Of a stretch of 64,000 nt of DNA, positions 44,811 through 55,875 are shown one piece after another. This stretch comes from Crossaster papposus. Taxonomy: Eukaryota; Echinodermata; Asteroidea; Velatida; Solasteridae. Made by a program: the position numbers and the translations under genes. Location of the stretch: the NCBI GenBank assembly GCA_037893245.1, contig JBAIAA010000103.1, forward strand, positions 248,001-312,000. Reading direction: 5' to 3'. How positions within the stretch are numbered: position 1 is the first letter of the stretch; every line of letters starts with the position of its first letter. The notes below the pieces were generated by a model, which searched no databases, was not told the DNA's origin, and worked only from the letters and a program-made list of their open reading frames with translations.

Positions 44811-45749
44811 ATGAACTCTACAGTGAATGAGGCAGTTGAATGGACCACTGAGACATCAATAGTGGGTTCTACAGAGCCAATCCTTATCATCGGCAGCATT
44901 CTCCTGGTTCTGATAATCCTTCTGATCGTGGTTCTCAACCCGCTATGCCTTCTTGTTCTACACCGTGCCACTGACATGCAAGAGACGACCAAGTTGTTTA
45001 TGGCTTCGCTCGCTGTTTCTGATCTCTGCACTGGGATATTTGTCGCATGTGGATTGTTGCTCGAGTTGATAAATAATTTCAAATGGGTGTTGGGAGGTTT
45101 TCTTTGTATAGTGTTAGGGATCGTGGGCCCAACGTTTTATACTCTCAGTGGCTTGTCCCTCATCCTTTTAACGGTTGATCGGTATATCGCCATCATATAT
45201 CCACTGCGTTACACAAGTTTGATGACGCCAAGGGTGGCAAAAGTCATGATTGGTTCTATGTGGGCGGCAACACTCACAGTGTATATCATCTTGTTTGGAA
45301 TCCTGACAAAAGGTCATGTAGATGACGCCGGTCAGTGCAGGTTTCCTTGTAAGATTTGCTTCGTTGCCTTAAACTGCTTAGTTCCCGTTTTTATCACAAT
45401 CATCCTGATAGTTTACATTCGCATTCTCAAAGTGGCCCGACGTCAAGCCCGGCGCATTGCTGCTCAAAATCCAGTTAGGAACTGTCCGGACGGGCAAAAC
45501 GCTCCGCGGCCAGTCAGCACCAAGTCTGCCACGACTGTGTTCCTGATAACTGGTACAGTGTTCATCTGTTGGACACCTACCTTCATTACCATGCTGTTAT
45601 ATGCCATTAAGCTAATTCCATTTACCTGGGTGGCCATGGCACAAATTAGCTTCTTCACCAACTGCTGGCTGAATGGCTTCATCTATTACTGGAGGAACAG
45701 GGAACTACGCCAAACCCTGCATGGCATGGTATTCTCATGTTGTCACTGA
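44811..45749 (+). CDS. Rhodopsin-like GPCR, unit B (intronless)
   Basis: A 312-residue class A receptor, starting MNSTVNEAVEW. It is collinear with the unit A receptor minus its three extra N-terminal residues, with DRY, CWTP and NGFIY in the same places and an identical FSCCH end. Differences cluster at the outer end of TM2 (GLLLELINN vs PLLLDLINH), ECL2-TM5 (GHVDDAGQCRFPCKICF) and the start of TM7 (FTWVAMAQIS). TM6, the intracellular loops and the C-terminus are nearly invariant. The upstream ATATACAGTCCAGCTGATGA leader is shared with unit A. Confidence 0.95.
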   Translation: MNSTVNEAVEWTTETSIVGSTEPILIIGSILLVLIILLIVVLNPLCLLVLHRATDMQETTKLFMASLAVSDLCTGIFVACGLLLELINNFKWVLGGFLCIVLGIVGPTFYTLSGLSLILLTVDRYIAIIYPLRYTSLMTPRVAKVMIGSMWAATLTVYIILFGILTKGHVDDAGQCRFPCKICFVALNCLVPVFITIILIVYIRILKVARRQARRIAAQNPVRNCPDGQNAPRPVSTKSATTVFLITGTVFICWTPTFITMLLYAIKLIPFTWVAMAQISFFTNCWLNGFIYYWRNRELRQTLHGMVFSCCH

Positions 45750-46336
45750 CTATCCACCTATCTAAAGTTGTTCCTTATACCGTTGTAACTGGTAACATTT
45801 TAGTTTGATCGATACCAAATCAAAGAGGTTAAGAAGGAAATCAATTCATATGGGAGTTGGCTGCTCGGAAGGGACATGTACATATGTCATTCATGATTGT
45901 TATTGTGTTTTGGTTTTATCACATATATTACTTTAAATTTCCTTTAAAGTGGAAAATGAGAAATGTACAAAATAGAAAATGTACTCAGTCGTTGTGTACC
46001 TTTTCTTTAGGTAAATGTGGTGGTAACTATTTCCATTCTGAATATTGATGTCAACACATTCTTGGAGTTTTCAAATGAGTCTGGACTACTGTTGCAAAGC
46101 TTAGAAACTTGATGAATAACATGAACATTACTGAAATGTCATAACAATTCAAATATGATTGAATGTAATTATTCAATACTTTCAGCTGACAGACATTGGT
46201 GAGCAGATACAAAAACAAACAACCTGGGACTTTGTATCTTATAATACACAAATAAACCACAAGGGAAACTCGGTAAATTAGGTAAATTAGGAAACTAGGT
46301 AAATTTGCATACATTTCCCTGGTGAACAAAGAAATT

Positions 46337-46405
46337 GGCAACTCGAACCTGCAACCTGCAGAATACCGGACCGGCACTCTACTAACCAACTGAGCTATCT
46401 TGCCC
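46337..46405 (-). repeat. tRNA-like element, unit B (second)
   Basis: The counterpart of 28021-28092 without the GPCR insertion; part of the T arm is deleted. Confidence 0.55.
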
Positions 46406-46635
46406 TATGTTTGCTGTATCCCAAATTGTCAGTATCTTTGTTCGAAGGCGTCAGAAGTCAAAACTGTATTTAATGCAGAGTTGGGCTAAGAAGAAATAGA
46501 CAATATTATAACAGTATTATATATTATAACTTATTTACTTGCTGAAATCCACCTAGTAGAAGTGTAATTTGGATTTAATTACAGAGCTTTTGGGGTTCAG
46601 AGAACTTTTGACCAAAGGTCAATTTAGAAGCTTAG

Positions 46636-47872
46636 TAGTCCAGGCAAAATACATAATTTTGTTTTGTTGACCTCAAACAAATTGCAACAAATTGTTTTTC
46701 ACCACAGTGCATTTCTATAAGGTCCATAGAATCTCATACTAAAAATCTACAAAAATCAAAGTGGTGGAAATATGTCTAATTTGCATAAGTCGTTAATCCC
46801 TGCCGTGTAATATGTTTATTTCCATATGTGGGTATATATTTTATTTTTATTTTTTGAAAAGTTTATTTTGGTGATTCTACTTACCTATCGTTACTTCAAT
46901 AACATTTGCTAAAGCATATAAGTGACTGAATAATTATGAGGACATAGTAATTATCCAAAATGACAACTTTGTGACCCTATAAATGTGCGCACATTACACG
47001 GTCTCCAGATATCAAGTAGCCAGTATTGACATGCTTTAAATTCACCAAGTTGCTTACTGGCACAGTTATCCTTAAACCTTATGGAAAATCATATGAACAA
47101 TGATAAAATTGTGACATTTAGCCCAGCAAACAAAAACTGGGAAAAAATGACGTGTCCCTAAATTGGGCTAACAACTAGGTGAAGGGTTGCCTAAGTTGAG
47201 AGACTTGAACAAGTTCAAGGAAACCCCCAAATTAAAGATTGTTGTTGCTGACAATAATCCTATCTACGTTAAAATGTATTTTGGGTATTTCCTTGAACTT
47301 TCTCAAGTCTTCCATGTTAGGCAACCCTTTACCTACTTTTTAGCCAAATTTATAGACACACCATTTTTCTCCAGTTTTTGTTTGCTGGGCTAAATATCAC
47401 AATGTTATTATTGTTCATATTATTTTGTTATAAGGTTTTAATATGATAACTGTGCCAGTAAGCAACTTGGTGAATTTGAAGCTCACCAATAGTGACTACT
47501 TGATGATATCTGGATACAGTGTAATGTGCGCACATTTATAGGGTCACGAAGTTGTCATTTTGGATAATTACTATGTTCTCATAATTATTCAGTCACTTAT
47601 ATGCTTTAGCAAATGTTATTGAATGAAGGATGTAAGTAGAATCACCAAAAAATTAACTTTTCAAAAAAATAAAAATAAAATATATACCCAAATATGGGAA
47701 TAAACATATTACACGGCAGGGATTAACGATTTATGCAAATTAGACATATTTCTCCCACTTGGATTTTTGTAGATTTTTAGTATGAGATTTTAGGGACCTT
47801 ATAGAAGTGCACTGTGGTGAAAAACAATTTGTAGCAATTTGTTTGAGGTCAAAACCTATTTTTCCTGGACTA
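46636..47872. mobile_element. 1.24-kb fold-back element, unit B only
   Basis: Two arms of ~590 bp are inverted copies along their full length (TAGTCCAGGCAAAATA ... TTTTTCCTGGACTA). They meet near 47250 around a short unpaired core. Internal landmarks pair as expected: TTACACGGCAGGGATTAACG mirrors CGTTAATCCCTGCCGTGTAA, and TAGCCCAGCAAACAAAAACT mirrors AGTTTTTGTTTGCTGGGCTA. TAG flanks both sides. Units A and C have AGCTTAG(G)GAGCTGCT uninterrupted. No coding capacity. Confidence 0.9.
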
Positions 47873-49168
47873 TAGGAGCTGCTACATTGTATAAGCACAA
47901 CAAAAAGTAATGTCCCGGTATATTGTTTGTGACTGTGTTCAACTGGTTTCTGCTTAGCGTAAAAAGCACATGGAGTTTTGACTGTAATCAATTTTTACTG
48001 AGTAAGACTTTTTAGTGTACATGTAGGTCTGTGAAATAGGCCCCAGAGCTACGGGACTGTAGAAGTGGACATACGTTGGAATACGTTGGGATATGCTGTG
48101 TGGCATTGATATCTTTAAAAGTACCATTACATTTGATTCATGTATTTTGGTGTATTTGAGAGTGAAATAGTTTAGAACAATTTAAATCATGTAAATTATT
48201 TGTAAACAAAAAAATGAAGAAAAAAAAGTGCCAATCAGACGTAGCATTTACACCGTGTCAGTTTTTGTGTTTTTTCAACACTTTAATACAATAATATGGA
48301 GAACTCACTGCATTTGTTTTTTAAAAGAAGCTCTATGCAACACAGCAACACATTTATTATGGTAGTCAATGTCTAAATAGAGTAACACACTGTATCCTAA
48401 CCTGCTGGAAGGACCCACATACAAACCATTACAAAAACCGGAACCAACCCCAAGATGGCTAGGCCAAGAAGCACCCAAGCCACAGACATATAAACACATA
48501 GACCACCAGTCGTGTGCACAAAACCATGGTTGGAGAAAGTATGGGCAGAACGACGCGTCGGTGAATGGTTGCACGTAACCGGTACCGTATGAGTTCTACG
48601 CGCCTATTGCGCAACGCCATCGCATGTGCATTTAATTAAATGTGTACAGTATTTTTTTTTCAACGGGAAACGCACCGCTCGCTTTTTACGTTCTGTGCGC
48701 ATACTGGGCAACGCGCCTAACACAAAAATGGGCCTAAAAGTCACAAATCACAAAATCACAAAATCACCATATAGTTTTGAATAGGACCTGGCGGTCTATG
48801 GGTTTATATGTCTGGGATTCACACGCATTCACTGCAGTATTTATGTATTGTATAAATTGTGAAGAATTATTTTGTGTGATTTTGATGTTGGTTGAGAAAA
48901 TCAACAAAGCTTTGTGTTGAAATAAATCAATAAATTGCAAATATTGTATCATATAAAGAACTCTACACACTTTTGTTTCGTTTTCTGAGTGTTGGTCGGT
49001 TCCACTATAAACAGAAATTTTCTGGAATTGTAAGAGGTGGGTGAACAATCACCTTAAACTTTGGTTAACTTTTTGTTTAACCATCCTGTATTTATAGGTT
49101 TATAGCTCAAAGTTTACAAAACATAATTTAGATTCAGAATTCAAATACATATATTTAGTTAATCTTAC
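47873..49168. other. Unit B spacer
   Basis: Corresponds to 28310-29589 in unit A and 58080-59339 in unit C. No frame is conserved in all three units. Confidence 0.4.
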
Positions 49169-49252
49169 CTCTAGATCGGCCCTGCGCTTGGTGATGGCCT
49201 TCTCAGACCAGTTGGTGAATTGTCTCTTAGGAGGAAAGCTTATCAGGCTGAC
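49169..49252 (-). CDS. KIF16B: KIF16B/SNX23-like PX exon 2, unit B (intact)
   Basis: An 84-nt exon, phase 0 at both ends, with acceptor CTGCAG and donor GAG|GTAAG. It reads VSLISFPPKRQFTNW then SEKAITKRRADLE without interruption. It matches the KIF16B PX segment LEFPPKKLFGNKDERVVAERR and is the only unit in which this exon keeps its length and frame. Unit B exon 1 (52147-52255), however, has a 5-nt deletion. Without an intervening exon for the RRYSRF helix, a functional PX domain cannot be assembled from what is visible. Confidence 0.6.
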
Positions 49253-50025
49253 CTGCAGTAAAAAAAATATCAACCCATCATTTCAAACACGCAATGGGTT
49301 AACTACTTCTCCCCCCACCCCCAAGTCTCCCCCACCCCCAAGTCTCCCTCCCCCACCCGAGTCTCTCCCCCCCCCCCCTCCCGACTGACCAATTACAATT
49401 ATTTACATAATGAAAACAAATCTGATTATTTCAGGCTTTCAAGCAAACCCAGCTGAGATCACATTTTTATGTTTCCCAAGCACAATGAGTAAACCCCAGG
49501 CCTTATTTAAAAAAATTAACAAAAATCGATGTTATGGCTTTCCCAGGGTAAAAGGTCATGCTAAAATGTGGGGTCCGATGCCTCATAGGTCCCACGCCTT
49601 GTAAAACTGACAAAATCTCATCTTCCAACCAAATAAACGTTCATAGGTCCGACAACTCATTATGTATTCCATAATCAGAGTCAGTAAATAAACCTGATTT
49701 CAGCCCATCATCAGTTTAATTTGCCGCCTACTTCGTTTTCAACCCCCATAAATGTCACCAAACTGATTAAAAACAGAGAAACAGGAGAGAAGAGAAAGAT
49801 ACACAAAATGTTCATTAAATATGGTTATTGTTGTCACTCACAAAAGGTCTTTATTGCCTGCATGTATACCCAGTCAGTCAACTTGTGGAGATATTAAATG
49901 GTGACAAGTATTGTTGGACAAATAGGGTTATATATAAGATTGGAAAGCCTGCAGCGTACGCTTTCATATAATAGAGATCTATTGCCCAACCCGTTTTGGA
50001 GATATGACATGTTTGCTTATATTGA

Positions 50026-50228
50026 AAAATCAAACACTTTCGATCTCAGGCTGTGCTCCGTAGTCATATACGAGTCGATGTGGCCGGCTGCCGTAGGCGC
50101 CTTTATGTGCCAACGACTCGACCACGTTGTAGCCGCGTCCTTCGCAATTCAGCTCACCAGCTGCAAGTAAGGATGATTAGCCTCCCAAATTATTATTATT
50201 AATTATTATTATTATTATTATTATTATT
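50026..50228 (+). mobile_element. Retroposon with (ATT)n tail, unit B only
   Basis: A ~200-bp insertion ends in about 15 ATT repeats and is bounded by ATTGA (50021-50025 and 50229-50233). Units A and C read ATATTGATTACTT at this place. The short unique part (CTTTCGATCTCAGGCTGTGC...) plus a microsatellite tail is the mark of a 5'-truncated non-LTR retrotransposon or SINE. Confidence 0.75.
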
Positions 50229-50611
50229 ATTGATTACTTCTTTGGAGTTCAAGTTACACAACTGAGAAAACAGGCATCAAACTAGCTGGCTCTGTTGTAT
50301 AGTAGAACAACAGAATGATGCACACAAAATGATATATTGTTTCTCCTTTATTTATCAAAATCAACATTTCTGTGAATGAAACCTGAAACTGTAGGTACTA
50401 AAGGTGTCATTCATGACAAACCAAAATTAAGTTTTTATGAAATGCTCTTTCTTTCGTTGTAACGGTCATTACATGATAATGCACAGCGCGACTTAATACA
50501 CTTTTCTGTCAGTTGTGCATTTTAAGGGGTGAATTTGTTTTAGTCTACAACTGCACGTTGCCAACTGTGCCGATGAAAAGTGGCTCAAAGAAAACATTAG
50601 GCCATGCTCGA

Positions 50612-50725
50612 ATTGTTGGCTTTGGCTGTAACTTCGGCCGTTGCTATGCTATTGCTAAGGGCGGACAATGACCACCCATAGCAACAGCATAGCAACGTCT
50701 GAAGTCACAGCCAAAGCCAGCAATT
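50612..50725. repeat. Hairpin element, unit B
   Basis: ATTGTTGGCTTTGGCTGTxA and its complement frame a short loop (GCTATTGCTAAGGGCGGACA). The copy in unit C is more perfect (60564-60677). It is absent from unit A, which lacks ~380 bp here. Confidence 0.8.
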
Positions 50726-50915
50726 ATGACACAGCCTTATTTGTTTTACCTCTACCAAGGAGGTTGTGTTTTTGCCGGTGTTTATTTGTCTGTCTGTCTG
50801 TCCGGCTGTCTGTTTGTTAGCAGGATTACGAATAAAAAACGATGAATTTTAACAAAACTTGGTGGGAAGATAGCTTATGGGTCAAGGATGATTCCATTAA
50901 ATGTTCAAATTGATC

Positions 50916-51313
50916 TTAAAGGTAGGATACACCATTTGCAGATATCGAAAATATTTACTACAGAATTATTAAGAAATATCTTACTCATTTAAAAGTAAAT
51001 AATGACTCTAGGTATCCAGCAAAATGATTGCGCTAGATATCCTGTAATTATTCCGAAAAATATAATTTTATAAAGACAAATTCGCGATCGCCGGCCAGCG
51101 ATGGCGAAAAAACAAAAATAAAATTAACATAAGAATAAATGCTCGACGCCGGTTAAAAACGATCGCTGTTTTCAGTTTCGTGCTTTTCTCGGCATCCATG
51201 ATTGTAAAACTTCGGACAGGTCAGTTAAATTATATTTACTATAAAATACAACCCGTCAAATCTACCCATTCATAATAATTCAAGCAATTACTAATGGTGT
51301 ACCTTACCTTTAA
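50916..51313 (+). repeat. TTAA MITE family 1, full copy, unit B
   Basis: Bounded by TTAAAGGTAGGATACACCAT and ATGGTGTACCTTACCTTTAA; 398 bp with all internal family blocks. This is the best reference copy in the window. Confidence 0.9.
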
Positions 51314-51910
51314 CCCAGATCTGGAATCTGGATCACCTTGAAAGATTTTTTTAAGTGGTTGTGGTTGGGTGACATTTGCCAATTGAGGGCGCTATACTAG
51401 ACTACTGGTAATGTTGGGGCGTGTTTTTGTGGTTTGGGCAGAGGTTTACACTCTATCTGAAAGCCCTTTTAGTACTAGTTGGTATTAATTATATTTGGAA
51501 AAGAGTCATATTTCATTTAAATGAAGAGTAAAATACACACAAACAAGCGTGTAGTCGTGTTGACACAACGACCAAAGATCCCCTATTGTGTTTCCCTTTG
51601 TTCCTGTACCTTGTTCCTTTTTCTGGAACCAAGTTTGGAGGGGGAGGGGGGGGGGGAGGGTGGTCAGTTGGACAATTGATCCACAGCCAAGCAATGAAAA
51701 GTCCTGTCCAATTGACCACCTACTTGGTTCCAGAAAAGGTCCCTGGAATGAAAACTACTATCGGATGATCTTGGTAACATTTTAATCTAGAAAGACTCCC
51801 CTCCCAGTCCATCCAAACTAGTTTTTCTGGTCGAAGGGAACTGGAAATAGGTCGTTCCGTAGGTTTTAATTTACCACCCTGTCTAAAAAGACAACAAGTG
51901 GCCCTATCAC

Positions 51911-52187
51911 ATGAATAATTGGAGGAATGTACAAGGCGAGTTTTGAGCTAGTATCTACCTGTACTTCAAAAACATAGTGGGCATCCCAGCCATGGCCCCG
52001 TAACATGAATACTTGCAAGAATGTACAAGATAAGTTTTTAGCCAGTATCTACCTGTACTTTAAAGACATAGTGGGCATCCCAGCCATGGCCCTACAACAT
52101 GAATACTTGGAGGAATGTACAAGGTGAGTTTTGAGCCAGTACCTACCTGTACTTCAAAGATAGGCATCCCAGCCATGGCCCCGTAAC
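51911..52187 (-). repeat. Triplicated exon-intron boundary, unit B
   Basis: Three ~94-bp units, each with the 3' end of PX exon 1 (minus strand ...GCTGGGATGCCCAC...GTACAG), its donor (GTAGATAC/GTAGGTAC) and the first ~48 bp of intron. Confidence 0.9.
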
Positions 52188-52255
52188 ATGTGTTGTGGAA
52201 TGCTGATAATAATTGGGTCAGGCAGCATCTCTGTGTGTGGTGTAATTGGTGAAGA
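52147..52255 (-). pseudogene. KIF16B: KIF16B/SNX23-like PX exon 1, unit B (5-nt deletion)
   Basis: Same exon as 62439-62552 but 109 nt long. A 5-nt loss inside WDAHYV shifts the frame to an early stop. The duplicated boundary copies further down the intron keep the undeleted form. Confidence 0.6.
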
Positions 52256-53173
52256 CTGCAAATGAAAAAGATCAAAAGATTATAAAAATCAATTCTGAGA
52301 TAGAGAAAGTCCCTCTTTAAAAAAACGCATGATTCAAAGAGATCCCAACCTGCTTTTTTATCAAAATAATGTTTTGAGTTTGAAAAATTTCACGAAACAA
52401 ACTATCTGTATTTGAGTTTGAATTTAGCGTTTGTCATACCAATTTTGTTAGTTTTGGGATTTTATTACATTACGGATATTTTCTTTTGAGTGGAAATTGA
52501 AAGCCCCTAATGTCACTATTCATGGGTAATTTCAGTTTTTTTTTATTGTCCCTCTGTCGCGGATCACTACTCATGAATTATGCATTTTATTTGACCTGGA
52601 TTTGAAAACGGCACAAGCACACAACTTAAGAAACAAATATATTCAAAGAATTTCATTTTTCAGTTCTGAGACAAAAAGTATGAAATAGAAGAAATTTCAA
52701 ACCAAAAAAAAAGCAGGAAAAGAGGGAGCAAGGTTAAAAAAATAGAAAAAAAGTAGGAAATGTAGAAATAGGAATACTTGAAAGCCTAGGAAAATGGATA
52801 TAAGTAAAACTCCAAGTACTTACGGTGGAGTATCTCCTCTTTGGTGGTTAGTTTTGTTGTACGAGTGAACCTAAAGTCCACTACAGTCCCTAATGTAACT
52901 CACGATACGCCAGACGTTCAGAAGGTCGCCGTGGAAGAAAGTGGTGGACTTGACGACCGGTTAAAGATCCAGTAATGTCAAACCCGGCACGAGGGGATAG
53001 GTAGTTCAAAGACACAGAGAGCACACAGAGAGGAAATTACAGTAAGAACTCAAAATGTACGCGATAGACGGACAGTTCTATGGTTCAGGTTAGTAAAAGT
53101 ATTAAAGATGCCGGCAGGCAAAAGTTCTTTCCAGTCTATTTCAGTAAATTTCAACAAGGAAATCAGAACAAAA

Positions 53174-53220
53174 ATGTCTAAAAAGCGAGACTCGTCAGGT
53201 GCAGTTCGCTCGGACCATGG
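53174..53220 (+). CDS. Possible short start exon MSKKRDSSGAV..., unit B
   Basis: ATG in a favourable context (AAAAATGT) opens MSKKRDSSGAVRSDH and reaches GG|GTAGGT, a good donor. Unit C conserves frame and donor with four substitutions (63284-63330). No downstream exon was recognised; it may be coincidence. Confidence 0.2.
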
Positions 53221-53346
53221 GTAGGTTTCGTCTTGAGACTGCTTGACCTACCCCATAAGAACTTTTACGTGGTGTTGGAGAGAGAGAGAAAACCAAGTGT
53301 AAACATCAAATTACCTTGCAGTCGGTCAAATTACGTTATAGCGCTA

Positions 53347-53554
53347 GTATACTATGGTGTTCCAAAGACGACAGATCGACCTCGCCGTCGACCTCGCCCT
53401 CGCCGTCGACCTCGCCGTCGACCTCGCCCCTGAATATGTTTGTTTGTGTACAAATCTATGGGCTAAGGGCGACGTCAACGGTGACAGCGACGCTGCATTA
53501 TCGTCGCCGTCGACGACGACGGCGATCTGTCGTCTTTGGAACACCATAGTATAC
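53347..53554. repeat. MITE with perfect 32-bp inverted ends, unit B only
   Basis: GTATACTATGGTGTTCCAAA...GATCG and its exact complement delimit 208 bp. Inside, adjacent to the arms, are CGTCGACCTCGCC and CGTCGCCGTCGACG repeats. Unit C lacks it at the equivalent place (63470). TA at the ends suggests a Tc1/mariner-type target. Confidence 0.9.
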
Positions 53555-53671
53555 ACAGAAAGGCGTATAGCATGTGGAAATGGGCATGTGGAAATGGGCA
53601 AGTGGAAATGGGCTGTCGAAATGTGGGTGAAGTCGGAATGTGGAAAGTACATGTACATTAATTGTGTACAC

Positions 53672-54028
53672 ACACACAGTCATATCATTTGTATTTGTGT
53701 ATAATGAATAATTCATGATGAGGCTCAAACTCGGTCGCTGATTCGATCACTCGGAAAAGCGAGGGAGAATCGTCGAAAACTAAGATTAAAGTTAATAATT
53801 GCTTGTCAACTAATGCAAGACCTTTGTCAGGGTCCAAAATCATGTACGTTTGTCAAACGCCGACTTTTGTACGAAAATTGATCCAGCTGCATTTTGTAAA
53901 CTACGCATGCGTGAGACCAGAACGCATACGAAGCCGGGATTTGAAAAATAGACAAGACGTTAATGAATCTGCGCGTGCGCGAGCGGGCGCCAAAACAACA
54001 CTACGCAAGGGTCTTGGGCAAGACTAAG
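53672..54028 (+). repeat. Dispersed repeat X, copy 2
   Basis: Matches 18575-18910 and directly precedes unit C. The preceding ~85 bp hold a GTGGAAATGGGCA tandem repeat. Confidence 0.85.
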
Positions 54029-55315
54029 AGGCCTGCAGTGCAGGTGAAATTGATGAATTGTGCCTTGATCTATTTGTTTTCATATAAGGCATGTGTACTT
54101 AACCAACACTTGTGGTGGTCCTATTAGCCCATGTATAAAAAGAAAATCGACTGTTGGATTTTGGCAAATTAGGTACAGCACCCCGCAGAGGCAGTATAGG
54201 GAGTATAATGGCACACTTCATGACGGACATGAAAAGCCTTGATCAGTGAAGTTTCAATGACAACAATTGAAAACAAAAATAACAGGATCTTATAATGCAT
54301 GGTTGCATATTCAGAACAGTCAAACTTCCCCTAAAAATTGTTTGATTGATAAATGACCAACCCCCCCCCCCCCCCCCCACTCTAATCATTAACTGACTGA
54401 CATTAATGCCAGAGCTTGACTGCCAGAGCTTGTTGTTAATCTTCAAACAGAAGTAAATGGGCTTGCCTCCTGCTATTGAAGTTTAATTGGGTTTGTCAGA
54501 GAATTACTGAGTTGTTAGATATGCAAAATTGACAAGAAATTGACAGGAGTTTCTCAGGAGACAAAGTGGAAGTAGGCGACGAGTATGAGAGGAGGAGAGG
54601 AGGCAACGAGGTAAGGAGATGTTTTTACTTTGCGCTAGACTACTAGCATATTTCTTGTGTTTTATATGTTTTATATGTTTAAGTAATATGACTAAATGCT
54701 TCAAGCAGTTTCTGGCAATTTTTTAAGACTGGGTAGGAGCTAATTCAAAAAATGGGAAAGCAAAAATTTTTGAAAAAAATGATAGCATAAATGTCAATAG
54801 TACAGAAAAAAATGGATGCTCGTAATGTACAACTTAAAATATATACATGTACTTAATTTTCAATCACAATTATGCAAGATGTGAGCAAAATATTAAAAAT
54901 ACATTTTTAATAAAATGAATAAAGAAGAACGATTAAGAAATAGCTGCTTAAAATGAAATGTTTTTAATTTACTGGTGTTATCAAAAATGGAATACACAAC
55001 ATTTGCAAACATACTGTTTTTACTTTACTGAACTGTTTGTGTTAGGGAATGGCTGTTTGAAGCATCCTGTAAAAATAAAGGCTCCTGTTTTGCTAACATT
55101 TTTAAGTAAAGTGGTATTTTTGTATCTATTTCCAAAACTGGTTGGTCGACCCGCGCCTGAAAAAAAAACGACTTAAAAAAAAAAAAAATGCTACTTTTTT
55201 TTTAATATTTAGTTATTCAACGTTTTCTTTGCAATTGATTACACATCTATTAAGGGTTACAACTGATTCTTTGACCTTACAATTCTCCACTGTCTACAAA
55301 TTGCTTTGTTTCATA

Positions 55316-55662
55316 TTAAACGTAGGATACACCGTTTGCAGATATCAAAATTCTTTACTACAGAGATATTAAGCAATATCTTACTTATTTTAAAGTAAAT
55401 AATGATTGTAGACATCCAGCAAAATGATCGCACTAGATATCCTGTAATTGTCCCCGGAGGATGATCGCCAAAAAAAACACCAAAACAACATAAGAACCAC
55501 TGCCCAACGCCGGTTGAAAAAGAATACCGTTTTTTCTTGCTTTTCTCAGCATCTATGATTGTAAAACTTTGGACAGGTCAGTTAAACGATATTTACTTTA
55601 CTCCCCTAATCCACCAATTCCTGATAATTCACGCAATTACCAATTGTGTATCTTACCTTTAA
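55316..55662 (+). repeat. TTAA MITE family 1, full copy, unit C
   Basis: TTAAACGTAGGATACACCGT ... CAATTGTGTATCTTACCTTTAA. This is the uninterrupted counterpart of the split copies at 24607 and 42873. Confidence 0.85.
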
Positions 55663-55875
55663 GTGGGGTCAGGGTACTGGACTTCAAGAACATGATTTTT
55701 TTTCTTGATTTTCCAGCACTGCTAGGTTTCATTTTGTGTGGTGTTTGCATAGTTTTAATAACCCAACTTTCCATCTACAGTGAACGACTACGTACAGTGA
55801 TGGTTTTTGCCGGTGTACACTAATAAGACTCAGATATACAGTCCAGCAAGTGGTAGCCGATGAAACCTGGCAAGC

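Larger units (their letters stand above)
37847..53345 (+). repeat. Tandem segmental duplication, unit B
   Basis: Matches unit A from its first base and unit C over most of its length (from about 41035). The longest unit, enlarged by an internal duplication (38070-38560 repeated at 39850-40430) and by a 1.24-kb fold-back element. Confidence 0.85.

Noticed and set aside
52880..52970. Minus-strand exon ending CGTATC|GTGAGT (also near 63000)
   Set aside because: The donor is good and conserved in B and C, but no convincing acceptor or protein similarity was found, so it is not annotated.
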